A DNA stretch of 64,000 nt from Loxodes magnus (GCA_946699065.1 CAMPDV010000533.1:1-64000); one strand, 5' to 3'; positions 10,999-22,744 are shown, numbered from the stretch's first letter. Notes: generated by a model not told the origin, from the sequence alone. Made by a program: numbers and translations.

Positions 10999-11750
10999 TA
11001 AAATTTTATAAAAACTGAAGATAATTAATTTAAATATGAAAATTAATAGTTTTAAAATAATTGGAATAAAACATTATCATAAATGATCTATATAATTATT
11101 AATAATAGGATAATTTATAAGTAATTGAATACTTAAATATATAAAAGCTACTTAAATTAATTATATTTATATGATTGTTATAAAATAAAACATATTAATA
11201 CATTTATTTTTTAATACTTTAATAAAATGTTTAACATATAAAAATTTAATTTATTATAATAATACTAAAAATTAAATTTATTTTGCATTTAACTTTCTTT
11301 TTTTTCATTTTAACAAAAATTTTAAAAAATAATTATGAGTTTTTTTTTTGATAATATTGATGTTGATATGTTATTTTCCTATCTTTAGAATTAAAAAAAG
11401 AAGAAAGAATTATAATAAGCAATAATTAAAAAATAACTTATCTTCATAATTTTACTATCTTAAATTATAAAATGTCATAATATAAATAAACAGGAAAAGT
11501 TTATAATTAACAGTAATAGAATAATAATTTTCTTTATAGTTGATAAATAGTTACGATGAATTATAAAAATAGTATATTTTTATAAATATATTTATAATCT
11601 TAAAATAATTAAAAATGTATTATTTACACAAATAATAAGCCAATTAAATATTTAAATTTATTAAATAATTTTGTATATTACTAAATTTAGAATATTTATA
11701 GACATCTTATGCTACAAAATTGCTTCTTTTAATTAATAAATTTTATTGTC
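10999..11750. other. AT-rich stretch 5' of the F-box gene
   Basis: Very A+T-rich, no protein-like frame found. The first 150 bases are well conserved with the unit 2 copy, but 11160-11700 differs from 33080-33620 at many positions, more than the neighbouring genes. This fits relaxed, non-coding sequence. Confidence 0.5.
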
Positions 11751-11754
11751 TTAT

Positions 11755-12277
11755 AAAATAATTTATTATATTCTCCTCTCTTGTCTGTAGCCTTGATATA
11801 TGAGCTTAAAAAAAATCTTTTGACAGAGTATTCTAAAAGAAAGTAGCATTTTATTCAAAATCTTTATTTGAAGATTCAAATAATTTCTGTACTTTCTGGA
11901 AAACTATTTAATACTCATTTATTAGTAAAGTAAAAATAGCTAAATATCTAAATTCCCAATTTTTGCAGATTTAATTTCCTTAATTAGTTTAAAAATAAAT
12001 TCCATTTTATGATTAATATATTGTTATCTTCACATTTAAATATAGTATGTTAACTAGGTAATAGCGAAATTATAAATAATTTTGAAAGTTAAAAATAAAT
12101 TTCTTATTTAATTTAAAATAAAAAATTCTATTAAGTATATTTATTAAACTATTAATATGTTACTAACGTAAATTATTATTATTTTTAAGTTATTAAATAT
12201 ACTTTAAGCAATTGCTATTCTTTAGAATCTTTCAGTTACTTTCTTTAATTTTTTGCTATTTTCTTTATTTGATATGT
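11755..12277 (-). other. Coding-like stretch, unresolved
   Basis: On the minus strand a frame at about 12035-11760 looks protein-like (MEFIFKLIKEIKSAKIGNLD, QFSRKYRNYLNLQIKIL, FKLIYQGYRQERR). It lies just downstream of the gene ending at 12278 and could be further exons of it or a separate small gene. Unit 2 differs by a small indel around 33726. No family recognised. Confidence 0.3.
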
Positions 12278-12687
12278 TCAGCAAAATTCTTAAGGTTGCT
12301 GTTTTATTTATTTGCTTCTTAATAAATAGAAAGAAAGCAAACCTTTAATTAATGTCATTGTAGTATGGTCAAGGTAATGGGGAGAAAGATTTTGAGTTGT
12401 CTCATTTTATCTTTTAACTTTAGAGAAATTCTTTTTTGTTTTCAAGATATTAAAGAAATCATATCTGGACGGTTATTTGGCCTTGTTAGAAGCTTGAAGT
12501 TTACGATTATTAAGTATGCATTCATTATACATGGTATCCTCTGTTTGCAGGAAAAAAGAAGTAGTATACTCTCACTATTTCTTTTGAGAAGACTTCAGAG
12601 GGAACAGCATGATATGAGTCTAACTATCCCTAAATTCCCCTAGATAATAGTAATCTTAAGCATCGTTAAATATTAATTACTTCCCTA
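12278..12687 (-). CDS. Unknown conserved protein or exon
   Basis: The minus strand reads LGEFRDSQTHIMLFPLKSSQ, then QTEDTMYNECILNNRKLQAS, YDFFNILKTKKNFSKVKRQN, LSPHYLDHTTMTLIKGLLSF, ending at TGA 12280-12278. No start ATG is evident. A TTGTAG|GG junction at about 12685 may be a 3' splice site. Unit 2 (34198-34607) is almost unchanged here while flanks diverge. Two of the few differences fall in adjacent codons: TAG to TAA (both Gln) and CAT to CCT. The opposite strand also has a 92-codon ATG frame, but its composition is less protein-like. Product unknown. Confidence 0.5.
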
Positions 12688-13070
12688 CAATTTTTTATTA
12701 TAATTTATTTTTAAATAACTGAGATAATAAAATAAAATTTGAATATACATAAATAGCCAAACCCAGTAACTATTAGTTTTTATTCAGGCAAAATTGGAAA
12801 GATAAAAATTATATTTCTTAAGTTTATTTACCATAATAAAATTTTGTATCTTTTTTGCAAAATAAATAAAATAATTATATTAATTGATTACTAGTTTAAA
12901 TTATTTATATCTTATTATATTACAATTTAAAATTACTACTATACAGTTAATTTTATATTCTAAAATAAAATATTTATTGTCTATTAAAATTTTGATAATC
13001 CTAAAGTAATATTTACTTGCTTTTTAAGAAAATGGAGAAATTAGAGAAATATTAAAAAATAAATTACCTC

Positions 13071-13880
13071 TCATTTTGTGCTAATGAGCTGAGAAGGATC
13101 TGTCTAAAAAATTGTTTAAGGCTTGGCTCCTCTTGGATATGCCGGTATTCTTTTTAGTTTTTTCTATAGAAATTTCCTCCTTAATAGAATAATCTTGTCG
13201 CTTTTCTTAATAGTTCTTCTTCCTCTTTTCGTTTTGTTTCCCCCTTAATTAATCTGACTTTCTTTGTACAAATTTTTTATATTCCTTGCATTGCCGCTAA
13301 AGGAGTCAAGTTGATCTGTAATAGTAACATTTTTTAACTTGAGTCTTAGTCTTGGTTTATATTCTTTCCGCTTCTTTTGCAGTAAGAAAAAGTTGCTTGC
13401 ACTGTAGGCTCTAGAATAATTTCCACACAAGTATTGAAAGTTTAAATTTAGCTGCAACTCCAGGAAATTCTATCTTGGATCCTTTTTCGATAATTTTTTT
13501 CTTAAATAGTATATTTATGACTGCATATCTTAGAAATCCACCGGATCCTTTGATATTTGCTCTAACCTTTCCCGAATTAAGGTATTTTCATATCTTAGTG
13601 CTTCTGCGGGCTTCTGTAGTTCTTCAACGTATTCCAGCAAATCTAATTCTTAAAAGTCTTCTTGGTAATATTCTGCTTCATGTACCTTTAAATGTCTAAC
13701 TTTTGAAGGAGATTAGGCTTTATGAGTCTTTTTTTTCAGTGCCATTTATTAGGATTGCTCTGATTCATTTTCGTGCTTTTGTAGCTTGTGAGAGGAGTAA
13801 TTTCATGAGTTGCTCAGACTCTTTGTTTTTTTCTTTTTTCCCCTCCTTTTCCCAAAAGCTTTGTGAAGATGATCAACCAT
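13071..13880 (-). CDS. Unknown basic protein, 269 codons
   Basis: ATG 13880-13878 to TGA 13073-13071, one uninterrupted frame of 269 codons. The N-terminus is Lys/Arg-rich (KAFGKRRGKKKK). An acidic coiled-coil-like segment follows (YYQEDFQELDLLEYVEELQK, ENTLIRERLEQIS). The C-terminal half is basic (LLQKKRKEYKPRLRLKLK, KKLKRIPAYPRGAKP). GC content is above the surroundings. The unit 2 copy (34990-35790) has four indels totalling -9, two of which shift the frame temporarily. The basic start recalls the Gag-type heads elsewhere in the window, but no zinc knuckle or target duplication was found. Function not recognised. Confidence 0.55.
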
Positions 13881-14221
13881 TTTATAAGATATTTATTTTT
13901 TAAAATAGAGAAATAAAAAGTTAAAAAAGTAAATGAGGCATTTTCTTGTTACTATTAATATTCTACTAAAATGAAAATTCTAAATAGAGAGTTAATAATT
14001 AATAAAGGAAATACTAGAATGTATTATCTAATTATTTATTGAAATAGCTTTAAATAAATCTAAAATTAAACTAATTTAATTAGTCTTAAGATATATCCTT
14101 CCAACCATTTTGTCCTTACTATCTGTTATTTATATAATTTAATCTACTTAAGAAATAATTCAACTATAATCTGAATCCTAATTAACTATAATATACTTTT
14201 ATTTAAATTTTCTCTTTATAG

Positions 14222-14992
14222 GCTGAGAACAAAAAATTATAAGATGTAGTATATCAATTAATATAGCAATTAAGAAGCCTAGATTAAAAGTTAGCTAACT
14301 TTAAAGTAATAATAAAGTTCCTAACACAGTATTGAGCCTAAAAGCTTCTACACATTAATCTAATTAAGAAATTAAAAGAAACAGAAAATAAATATATAAC
14401 TATCTATAAATCTAAATATAATAAACCATTAAAATATAAGAATAAAACAATGCATAATTCAATGGATATTTAATTAAAATATTTATCAAACATAGTAAAC
14501 TTGATAATTAATCAAGAATTAAAAAGAAGACCAATTATGTGATGAGTGTATAGAAGGTTACAGCATACAAAAAATACTACAGGAAATATAAAAATAATTA
14601 AAAAGCGAAAGTATAAAATTTTGAAAAAATTTAACCAAAATTTATTTTATGCTCGAAGGTAATTTATATAGGAATAAATTTTAAAGCCAACAAAGAAGGT
14701 CCCTCATTTAAAAACATCTAATTACTTTAATAAAATAAGATTGGGACTTTATTTATAAGAAAAATTGAAAATTAATCAAAAAATAATCAAGATTTATGAT
14801 AGAGAAAACCTAAAATATTTTAAATTAATATTTTTATTTAGTGTTAAACTTTCATTTTGTGTTAACCTAATAAAGTAGACAGTCATGTTAATTAATTATT
14901 ATAATTATGAGATGAAGATGGATCAGTTTTATAATATTGATTTAAGTGACGAAAAAATTACTAGTACATTTTAATATATTTTGTAAACATGA
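14222..14992 (+). CDS. Unknown protein, probable multi-exon gene
   Basis: After a TTTCTCTTTATAG that looks like a 3' splice site, the frame reads AENKKLQDVVYQLIQQLRSL, then ANFKVIIKFLTQYWAQK. It then shifts twice. Removing a 22-nt GTAAAC..CAAG segment (about 14494-14515) leads into QKEDQLCDECIEGYSIQKIL, and removing a 13-nt GTAATTTATATAG (14659-14671) leads into INFKANKEGPSFKNIQ. A last protein-like stretch (FYNIDLSDEKIT) ends at TGA 14990-14992 in the first frame. The CDEC motif suggests a metal or disulfide site. The model is uncertain. Unit 2 (36132-36901) has lost one A in a run at about 36479, breaking the middle frame. Confidence 0.4.
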
Positions 14993-15174
14993 TAATAACT
15001 AAATAAAACATATATTTTATAGAGATTTGGTCCTAAGAATTAACAAAATGACCACATTTAACATTTATGCTAAACAATTTTAAAATTCGTCTTAGTTTCC
15101 AGAAATAACTTATTCAAAACTTAATAAGCATTACGTAAAAGAAATTAATAGTTTAAATAAAATGAGAACTCAAT

Positions 15175-15487
15175 AATTGAAAAGATGGTGGGAGCTGAGA
15201 ATGACCTTCGTGACAACACTTTCTGGTTTTATGGCTAGGAACAAGTTCCTTTCCTGTCGCTGAGAAAGTCCCTGGTCAGAGTCATTTTCTGAAGGGAACA
15301 CTGTCTTTGAGATTATCCGCTCTTGGTAGGGGCTTGAAGCCTGGCTGTTCATAGCGATGAAGCTCCCTGGCAGCTGTGTCTGGAGCACAACAGGATATCC
15401 CCGTTATTCCATAAAAAGAGAGCGTCGGGTCTTGCAATTGGAAAGGAGTTTCCGGTCCAAAAACTTTTTTAGTTAAAATTAATTAAT
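15175..15487. mobile_element. 313-bp insertion present only in unit 1
   Basis: Unit 2 is uninterrupted at 37072-37090, so this is an insertion. It is flanked by a 16-bp direct repeat, AAAATGAGAACTCAAT at 15159-15174 and the same with one mismatch at 15488-15503. The insert is clearly richer in G+C than its surroundings. Both strands have long open frames, and neither gives a recognised protein. The target duplication and AT-rich right end suggest a retroposed RNA, SINE-like or copied from a structured RNA, read on the plus strand. Confidence 0.6.
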
Positions 15488-16084
15488 AAAATGAGAAGTC
15501 AATTTTGCAATTTTCGGAAGAAATTATGAGATTGTCATTTATCTTTTAGCAATCCTAAATGTAAATGCGGATAATACAGCATGTATGAACTTATTATTAT
15601 ATATATGCATTATAAAAACTTAAAGGAATAATTTTAATATCAGGTTGGAAATAATTATTTAAAAGATTAATACTTTTTGCTTAGATATATTTAAAATAAT
15701 TCCCTAAAATATACCTGGGACATTTATATCTTTAGGCTAAAATTTATTATAGAATAATGCTATCTTTCTTAGTTTATCTCTTGGATGTATTATATGAGAA
15801 AGAAAGAGTAGGATTCAAGTAAAAAATAAACTGAAAAAGAGAGAATGCAGATTTTTATAAAAGTTTTAAAATATTTTTGATTGAAAAAGCTTTTTATATA
15901 AAAGATGTCCATAAACTCTTAAAGTTAAAAATATTTAGTAATTTATTATTTTAGATAGCAAAAATTCAATTTTATTTCAAGCTTATTAAAATAATGTATT
16001 AGATAAATGGTAACTCAATAACTGATTTTAGAATAGAAAGAAAGGAATATTAAAAAATCAAAACAATAATAAATTAAGTTATAA

Positions 16085-16706
16085 AATTTTTAAGCATAGA
16101 AGCAATAGCCCGTATGTAGGATGTGATAACTTGCTCCAAAAATAGAAGTCAATGGCTACACCATTTTGCTATGGATCTACTTAACTACCTGAGAAGCAAA
16201 AAATTCAGAAAAAAGGAAATTTGCTATTTGCTTAAACTAAGAACTAAATATAGTGGTGCTGCAGAGACACTAAAAGTAACACTTATTAGAAAAAATATGT
16301 GCAGTTTATGTAAAAATTGTATAGACGGACGATTTCCACATAAATGAGGCTTTTGGATGAAATCAGCGAGAAATGAGATATATTAATTTGAAAATTAAAT
16401 GAAACAAAACTCTATAATAATAGAGTAAATATAATAATTAATAAAATAAATTTAACCAAATAAAAGAGGGAATCATTATTTTTTTAAACTGAGATCAATC
16501 ATTAAAAGTGAATTAAAAAACCTTAATGGGTGATAGCATTAAAGATTTTTTTAAAGCGAGTAAAAAGAAAGATAGATAAAAAAACAAAAATCTCTTTTTC
16601 CGCCAAATTTATAAGATTAATAATTATTAGATATAACAGAAGAGGAATTAAAAGCAGCAGAAGAACATCAGAGATACTAAGTAATTAAAAATATTTTTAG
16701 AATTTA
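16085..16706 (+). mobile_element. LINE ORF2 3' relic
   Basis: The frame LLNYLRSKKFRKKEICYLL..LRTKYSGA, then CSLCKNC and PHKWGFWMKSARNEIY, matches the C-terminal region of the full LINE (PPNYLRYNKNRKEEICYIFR, CPFCNDARENKRHIIEKC). Further on, LLDITEEELKAAEEHQRYQ resembles the acidic LINE C-terminus. About 250 bp present in unit 2 (39170-39420) are missing here, an internal deletion at about 16604. RT and endonuclease parts are absent. Confidence 0.6.
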
Positions 16707-16805
16707 CTGAAAGTTAAATACGGTTTCTTCTTTCCGTCGTAGTGATCTAATTAATAATTTTCACGTTAATTTAATTAATTAATTTATAAGATAAAATAAA
16801 ATAAA

Positions 16806-17200
16806 ATGGTACCTAAGAAATAACAGACCTCTCTCAATTATTAAATAAAAAAATAAGAACATAATCTAACTTTTGAATTAATTATCTTATTAAGATGAAG
16901 GAAAATAATCTTAGGAATCTTTTGCATAATGAAAGCATTAAAGAACATTTAATCTACAATAAGAATAAAAAAAACAATTATTAAAATTTAAAAAATTAGA
17001 ATATAAACTAGAAAAAATAAGTGTATAACTAAATATTTATTTTTGACTATAAAAAAATAAAATAAGCAGTATAAATCGTAAATTAAACATGAACTGTTTC
17101 AATTGATAAATGTTTTGCTTAAATTTCTCAAATATTTAATTTTAATTTTGTCAGTTTTATTTTCAAATAAAAAAATTCTAAGAAAAATAAATAGTTATTA
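16806..17200 (+). other. Coding-like stretch with a Gag-type start
   Basis: ATG 16806 begins MVPKKQQ, the same start pattern as the zinc-knuckle ORF at 17214 (MASKKQQ); about 15 bases around the two starts are identical. After some 20 codons the best-looking frame changes (KMKENNLRNLLHNESIKEHL), so this is probably a decayed ORF1-type sequence. It is also present in unit 2 from about 39630. Confidence 0.3.
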
Positions 17201-17213
17201 TTACATATATAAA

Positions 17214-18140
17214 ATGGCTTCTAAGAAATAACAGAACTTTGAATAAAACATTTAAACAGGAAAATTCTCTAAAAAATAAAAAAACGAAATAATTAAAATG
17301 AGTGAAAGTGAGAAATATGATTGATATGATGAACATTAGCCACTTGAAAATCCAGAATTAAAAAAACTTCCGACACAAACTCAAATAGAAATATTATCTA
17401 AGTCGTTAAAAAAGTTTATGTTTAAAAATAGATACCTCACTGATAAAGTAGAAAAATTAGAAAAACTAATAACTTCTTTACTTGAGAAACAATATTAATC
17501 ATCATAAGAAATAGAAGACAAACTGGAACAAAGAATTCTTTAAATTTAATAATAAATTCAGGTAACGCCATTTTCGATTTAACAGAATTAATCAGATTCT
17601 ATGGAAATAGAAAATGAAGCCTCAAATTAAAATAAACAGTAAACGTTTATTTAAAATAAGTAGTAAATTTAAATTAAATAAGTGTTACAGGAATAATAGT
17701 TTAAAAGAAGAATAAAATGCTACGTGTGCAATAAATAACACCAATGAAAATACTGCTACTAACTAAGCGAAATTTAAAGAAAGAATAAATAAGATATTTT
17801 TAGAAAACTATTTAGGATATATCCAACATAAAGCGGAAAAATTTATAGAAAAAAATTCTTTAATTTAAATCTTAATCCTTGGATAAATAATTAAGAACGC
17901 TACTTGCAAGATGAAAACTATTCCGAATATTAAAGGATGGTGCGCTAATGAAGTGCTACACCGCCTAACTAAGCCTAGTAGAAATTCAAGACAAACTAAT
18001 GGAGACAAGCTGATAGAATAGGTCAGATGACTGACTACTAAGGCTTTAACAAAGCTTTTTAACTTTTAACTTTTTTATAAGAAATTAATTAAGAACCAGC
18101 AGATAACAAGGAAATATATCTACGGATTAGAATAAAATGA
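17214..18140 (+). CDS. Gag/ORF1-like protein with zinc knuckle, unit 1 only
   Basis: ATG 17214 (MASKKQQNFEQN) runs 308 codons to TGA 18138-18140 in one frame. It shows an acidic segment (MSESEKYDWYDEHQPLENPE), a coiled-coil region at about residues 70-125 (DKVEKLEKLITSLLEKQY, EIEDKLEQRI), a Gln-rich stretch, then CYVCNKQHQWKYC at about residue 180 (C-x2-C-x3-H-x4-C, one residue shorter than the canonical knuckle), and a basic aromatic tail. Unit 2 lacks about 880 bp here (junction about 40015), so this is either an insertion in unit 1 or a deletion in unit 2. Related to LINE ORF1 proteins by motif only. The end could lie earlier, since the last 20 codons are in sequence shared with unit 2. 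Confidence 0.6.
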
Positions 18141-18480
18141 ATAATAATAGAATATAAGTAGAAAATACTCTGTTAAATATGACAAAGGTAGCATCATTAT
18201 AAAATATGTTGATGAAAAAGCGAAAAATATAAAAGGAATAAAAGAAATATATTAAAGCCTATTTTAAATATAATAAAATTAATCAGGCTTAATATATAGA
18301 AAATTTTTTTTATAATAGTAGATTTAGCAATTAAAAAATAATTTTTAGATGAAATAATCTCAACTGTAAAATGCAAATTATAAGCAAGGATGGAGGAAAA
18401 AGAAGTCCTAAGCCATCCTTCAAGAGGAGACATTTTCAAGTTTACTGGATTTAAAGATAAACTTTTTAGATTATAAACTT
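18141..18480 (+). other. Coding-like tail: conserved short frame
   Basis: A plus frame at about 18310-18470 reads LAIKKQFLDEIISTVKCKL, then EVLSHPSRGDIFKFTGFKDK. The unit 2 copy (40265-40430) keeps the frame, with mostly single-codon replacements. It may be the last exon of an upstream gene. Product not recognised. Confidence 0.35.
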
Positions 18481-18489
18481 GTTTTAAGT

Positions 18490-19310
18490 TTTTTTATTAT
18501 GAAAATAATTAATCTTAATATTTTTAATACTAATAAATATCTTTTTAGCAATTTTTATTATTTCGTAAATTTAAAACTTTTAAAATATTTAAATTTTATT
18601 ATTTTAAATATTTTACTTTATTTAAAATAAAATAATCATCAACAGCAATTTATTTTTCATTTTTATACTAAATTAAAAAATGTTCTTAATTAAATATTAA
18701 GTTGGCTTATTTTCTTATCTCAGAGATTTGAGTCTGAATTAAGTGTTTTTGTGGTAATTTTAGCAATTTCTTAGGATTGTAAAGGTATAATTACTAGTTT
18801 TATAAAGATGTTTAAAATAAATAATTGATAGAATATCTTCTAAATAAGATTTGCTATAATATTTAAAATGAATAAATAAATTATGTTTATATATAATTTC
18901 TTATAAATTAATTAAAAAATAGATAATTCTATAAATAATCTCTGTAATTATTATAATGTTTAATCATCTTTTTTATGTAATTTAATTTATTAAAGTTCTT
19001 TAAATTTAAAATAATTATATCATCAATCTCAATATTATAGTCTTATCCTTTTTCCTTTAATTATTTAGTTACATTTTTTTAATTATAAATCATAAAAAAA
19101 CTTAAAAATTAATTAAAAATAGGTTTCTTTTATTGCTTGGTAACAATAAAAAGTAAGGTGCATAATAAAACTAATGACTATAATATGTATTTAATATAAA
19201 TCTTAATTTAGCTAAAGATTTATTTAAAGGAAATAGAATATTTATTTAACTTAAGTTATGTTTATTAATCAAAATATTATATTATTTATTTGTAATAGCT
19301 AGTATTAATT
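18490..19310. other. AT-rich region upstream of F-box gene
   Basis: No gene seen. The sequence is closely shared with 45966-46790, and parts (from about 18700) are shared in inverted, diverged form with about 960-1200. This suggests the 5' flank was copied together with the F-box genes. Confidence 0.5.
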
Positions 19311-19313
19311 ATC

Positions 19314-19540
19314 ATTATTATTAACTTAGAATGCATCAGGACACTTCATTTCTCAAAGTGCAGTATTCATAACAATCTCTTAATAGATATAATTAATTAT
19401 TTAAGTTTATCCCTTTTTAAAACAGATAGGCATCTTTAAAGAATGTATATTTCATAGTAATAGACTTCAAGCTTTTACCAAAGTCGTATATTCATCCAGA
19501 TGTGTTCGCTTAAAGAACTTGAATCCAACTATTAGATTAA
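19314..19540 (+). pseudogene. LRR-like remnant upstream of F-box gene
   Basis: Reads NLECIRTLHFSKCSIHNN, LLIDIINYL, then after a one-base shift FKECIFHSNRLQAFTKVVY. It is homologous to 740-960 (minus strand), where the frame is continuous. Probably the decayed end of an older LRR gene or a lost exon. Confidence 0.4.
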
Positions 19541-19734
19541 TATATATAATAAGCATATAAAAGCTTTGTTTTCACAGTTGTTTTGATAATTTTAGGAAAT
19601 TTGATTATATATTAATTATATCATAATTAATATATTTTAATAGTTTCATTATCATTAATCCATCTAAATATATTTCCATATTTATTCTAACTTTATATTT
19701 AAATCTAATTTACTCATTTTTTATACAAATAATC

Positions 19735-21219
19735 ATGGGACAAGTTTATAAACGCTTTGGATTTTAGAAGGAAAATAGATAAGAGGAAAATAGATAAGAG
19801 GAAGAATAAGGATAGATAAGCAATAAACTAGTTAAAAATTAGAAATAATAAAAGTATACAGTTCATATAAATTCCTTACCTATTTACATCTTAGAACTCA
19901 TTTTTTCTTATTAAGACTTTGAATAAATTTGCAGGAATGAATAAGTGTAAAAAAAGTGACTAAAAGTATAATATGAAACCTTTTAAGTTAATGCTCATAA
20001 TATTTTAAGAAACTTAAAAAAGACTAATAATTGGTAAGAAATACTTTTTGAAAATGAGAAAGATAAAAAATAAATAACTTAAGAAGATGCTATATAACTT
20101 TTGGAAATAATTAAATAAAGTTTTAGTAAAATAGAAAAGCATAACTCTATCTCTTTATCTTTAAATCTTAATGAAATTCATTGTCTTGAATAATACAAGC
20201 GTAAAAATAAATAATTTGAGAGAAAATTAGATGAAATGATGTAATATCTTATTGGAATACTACGAAAGTAAAAAGAGATAAAATAAGAGCATATATAAAA
20301 ATAAATAGTACTTACATGTGGATAATAAATAAAATATTTTTATTTTAATGGAAGATGCTGAAACAATTACATTAGTGAAGTTTTATTTTAATGCCCTAAT
20401 TTAAAAATTTTGCAAATTGAAAGTTGTAATGTTAAAGAAGAAAATCTTACAAATATAAGCAAATTATAAAATTTAAAAGAATTCTATTTAGATAGTAATC
20501 ATGAAAAGTTGATTGGATAATATTTATAATTTAATAGTGACTGCTAACTTTAAACTATTTCATTTTAAAGTTCTTACATTCATAAAAGTTAATTTTTGAT
20601 AGATTATTTGAGATTAAAAGGAGAAAAACTAAGAAGATTATATCTTTAAATTAGATATTTAGACTCAGATCAATTAATTGCAATTTTCTAAAATAGTTAA
20701 AATTTAGAAGATATAAAAATTGAATGATCTGAATAAAAGCATTAGAAATGATTATAATATATAGAATAAAACCTAGTAAATTTAAAAAGCTTAAAATTAT
20801 AATATTGTGAAATTGATAAATAAACACTCTTTTAATTTTTTTAGAACAATAAATCTAATATAGAAAAATTAGAATTTTATAGTTGTAATAAAATAGATTT
20901 AGAAATAATTCAAATTATAATTTAAAGATTCTAAAACTTAAAATATCTGAGCTTTAGTTAATTATAGAATATAGATTCGTAAAGTATTGAATATATTTTC
21001 TAAAATAGTAAAAGTTTAGAAAAATTAGAATTAAATTTTTTAAAGTTTGAAAATGAATTTAGATTAAAGAATAAATAAGATTAATTCTATGAGTTCTGAA
21101 GTAAATTACAAATTATTGAACTATAAGGCTGCACATTTAATGGAAATAAAATTTCTGAAAATATGAGAAGACAATTAACTGAGTTAAAGAAGCACTTCCC
21201 AAGTCTTAGAATAAAATGA
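19735..21219 (+). CDS. F-box/LRR (FBXL-like) protein, 494 aa
   Basis: ATG 19735 to TGA 21217-21219, 494 codons in one frame with dozens of TAA/TAG read as Gln and some TGA as Trp. The N-terminus MGQVYKRFGF has Gly2, so N-myristoylation is possible. A short EENRQ repeat (about two units) precedes the F-box core SLPIYILELIFSYQDF (about residues 50-65) and CRNEQVQKKW. About 12 irregular LRRs follow (CPNLKILQIESCNV, NLKSLKLQYCEID, SLEKLELNFLKFE), ending LKKHFPSLRIK. Role inferred from the family: substrate receptor of an SCF ubiquitin ligase. The ending after LRIK varies between copies. Confidence 0.8.
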
Positions 21220-21735
21220 GCAAATACACGTTTAAATTGAAAACTTAATTTTATATTATAGTTAATATTTAAAAATAAATGCAACTTTAAATAAAAAATT
21301 GATTCAAAAATAATACAAATCATAAAGATACTCTTAACATTTAATTATTATACATAATATTAAATATGTGCTATATTTAATATTATTTAGAATTATATAT
21401 ATTTCTTGGTATTTTAAATTAAATAATTAATAACTTAAATTTATTTTTTATTTATTTAAAATAATTTAATCTAATTAAACTAATTGTTTCGAATTAAAAT
21501 TGAAATAAAAGTTATTTGTTTAATTTTTTCTATAATTTAAAATTATCATAGGTATAGATAGTGCTTTTGATTATAAGCTTAATTAAATTTTATAATCAAT
21601 TAATTATTTTCTATAATTAATTGCTATTTATTTTCTTTAATTTCCAAAATTTTATTATTTTTACTTTTATCAAAATATTTTACATTTTCTACTATTTACA
21701 CTAAAATTCTAAGCCAAAAGGATTTAAAAATAGAT
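21220..21735. other. AT-rich 3' flank of F-box gene
   Basis: No gene recognised. Shared with 48883-49390 and, inverted, with about 62690-63250 beside the minus-strand F-box copy at the window end. The flank therefore travels with the gene. Confidence 0.5.
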
Positions 21736-21739
21736 ATAA

Positions 21740-22330
21740 TTATTCTTCATTAAAATCAAAGAGGAGTTTTTTGATTAGATTCTATTATTAAAGATAGTGA
21801 AGAAAAATAATAGGTTTATCAAGAGTAAGAAAGCGACATTTATTATGGTAAAATAAAACTAATAATAGATACTAAAGATATTTATATCAATTTTTGGATA
21901 TTTATTAATTTATCTGCTTTTTTAGAAATCTAGGAATAAATAAAAACTTAAAGAAGTAGAATTTAGTATTTCTAACAATTCATTAATCATTTTGGAATAT
22001 CGAGACTTAAGAAATTTCATTAATAGTAAGTTATTACTACTTTTTTAAAGAGATAATCTTTAGATATTAATACAATGTACCTACCCGAAGGTTCTCACTA
22101 GCAGTATGAACATTTAGGTCCTTCTAATGGCATAATTATTAATTCTTATTTGGATGTTATTCAAGAAGAATGAAGCATTTTTTTCAAAACTCAGGAATAA
22201 TTTTTATTAAGCAAATTCCCATTTTGAGAAGCTGACGTGACCCTTTGAATAACTAGAATTTTAACAAGAAGTATGAGAACACTTTTTTAATATTAAATAT
22301 TAATATTGAAAAGCTGTATGTAAACGGGAG
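21740..22330 (+). CDS. Unknown coding-like frame
   Basis: Plus frame reading SIIKDSEEKQQVYQEQESDI, YYGKIKLIIDTKDIYINFW, FINHFGISRLKKFHQQQ, then MYLPEGSHQQYEHLGPSNG, SYLDVIQEEWSIFFKTQEQF. The second copy (49400-49990) lacks one G at about 49509, shifting the frame, and differs by a few short indels, so one of the two is damaged. The histidine/aspartate arrangement faintly recalls DDE transposases, but I cannot place the catalytic residues and do not assign a family. Confidence 0.3.
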
Positions 22331-22744
22331 GCTACACATTCTATAATAATATTGATTTATTATTTATTAACAGATAAATTTTAATATTTTAAAAACTAAT
22401 TAAATTATTAAGGCTTTTTAATTATAATCTTAAAAATGGAATGTAAAATTAATAAGTTACTAGAGTATGATATATTAAATTAGAGTAAGTTTATTTTAGC
22501 TATTAATGTAATTTTTAAATTTATTATAATTAAATTTAATTAACTTAAAAATAAAAAAATAATAAGGCTATAAAGAAATTCTCTGTTATATTTTAGTTAA
22601 ATTTTAATACTTTTATGTTAGACATGAAATAGTTTGATAAGTATAATGATTAAAGGAATAAAAATTAATTCCTTATTTTATTAAAATGTATTTAAAATTT
22701 ATATAAGTAATACAATATTTAAAATTAAACCTAACTTTTTATTT

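Noticed and set aside
12365-12643. 92-codon plus-strand ATG frame ending TAG
   Set aside because: TAG is Gln here, and the minus-strand frame has better composition and a synonymous difference between copies.
15170-15388. 72-codon minus-strand frame (QERIISKTVFPSENDSDQ)
   Set aside because: Falls within the 313-bp insertion; plus-strand frames are equally open and no family is recognised, so coding is not claimed.
21740-22330. DDE transposase assignment for the unknown frame
   Set aside because: No convincing catalytic triad could be placed and the second copy is frame-shifted.
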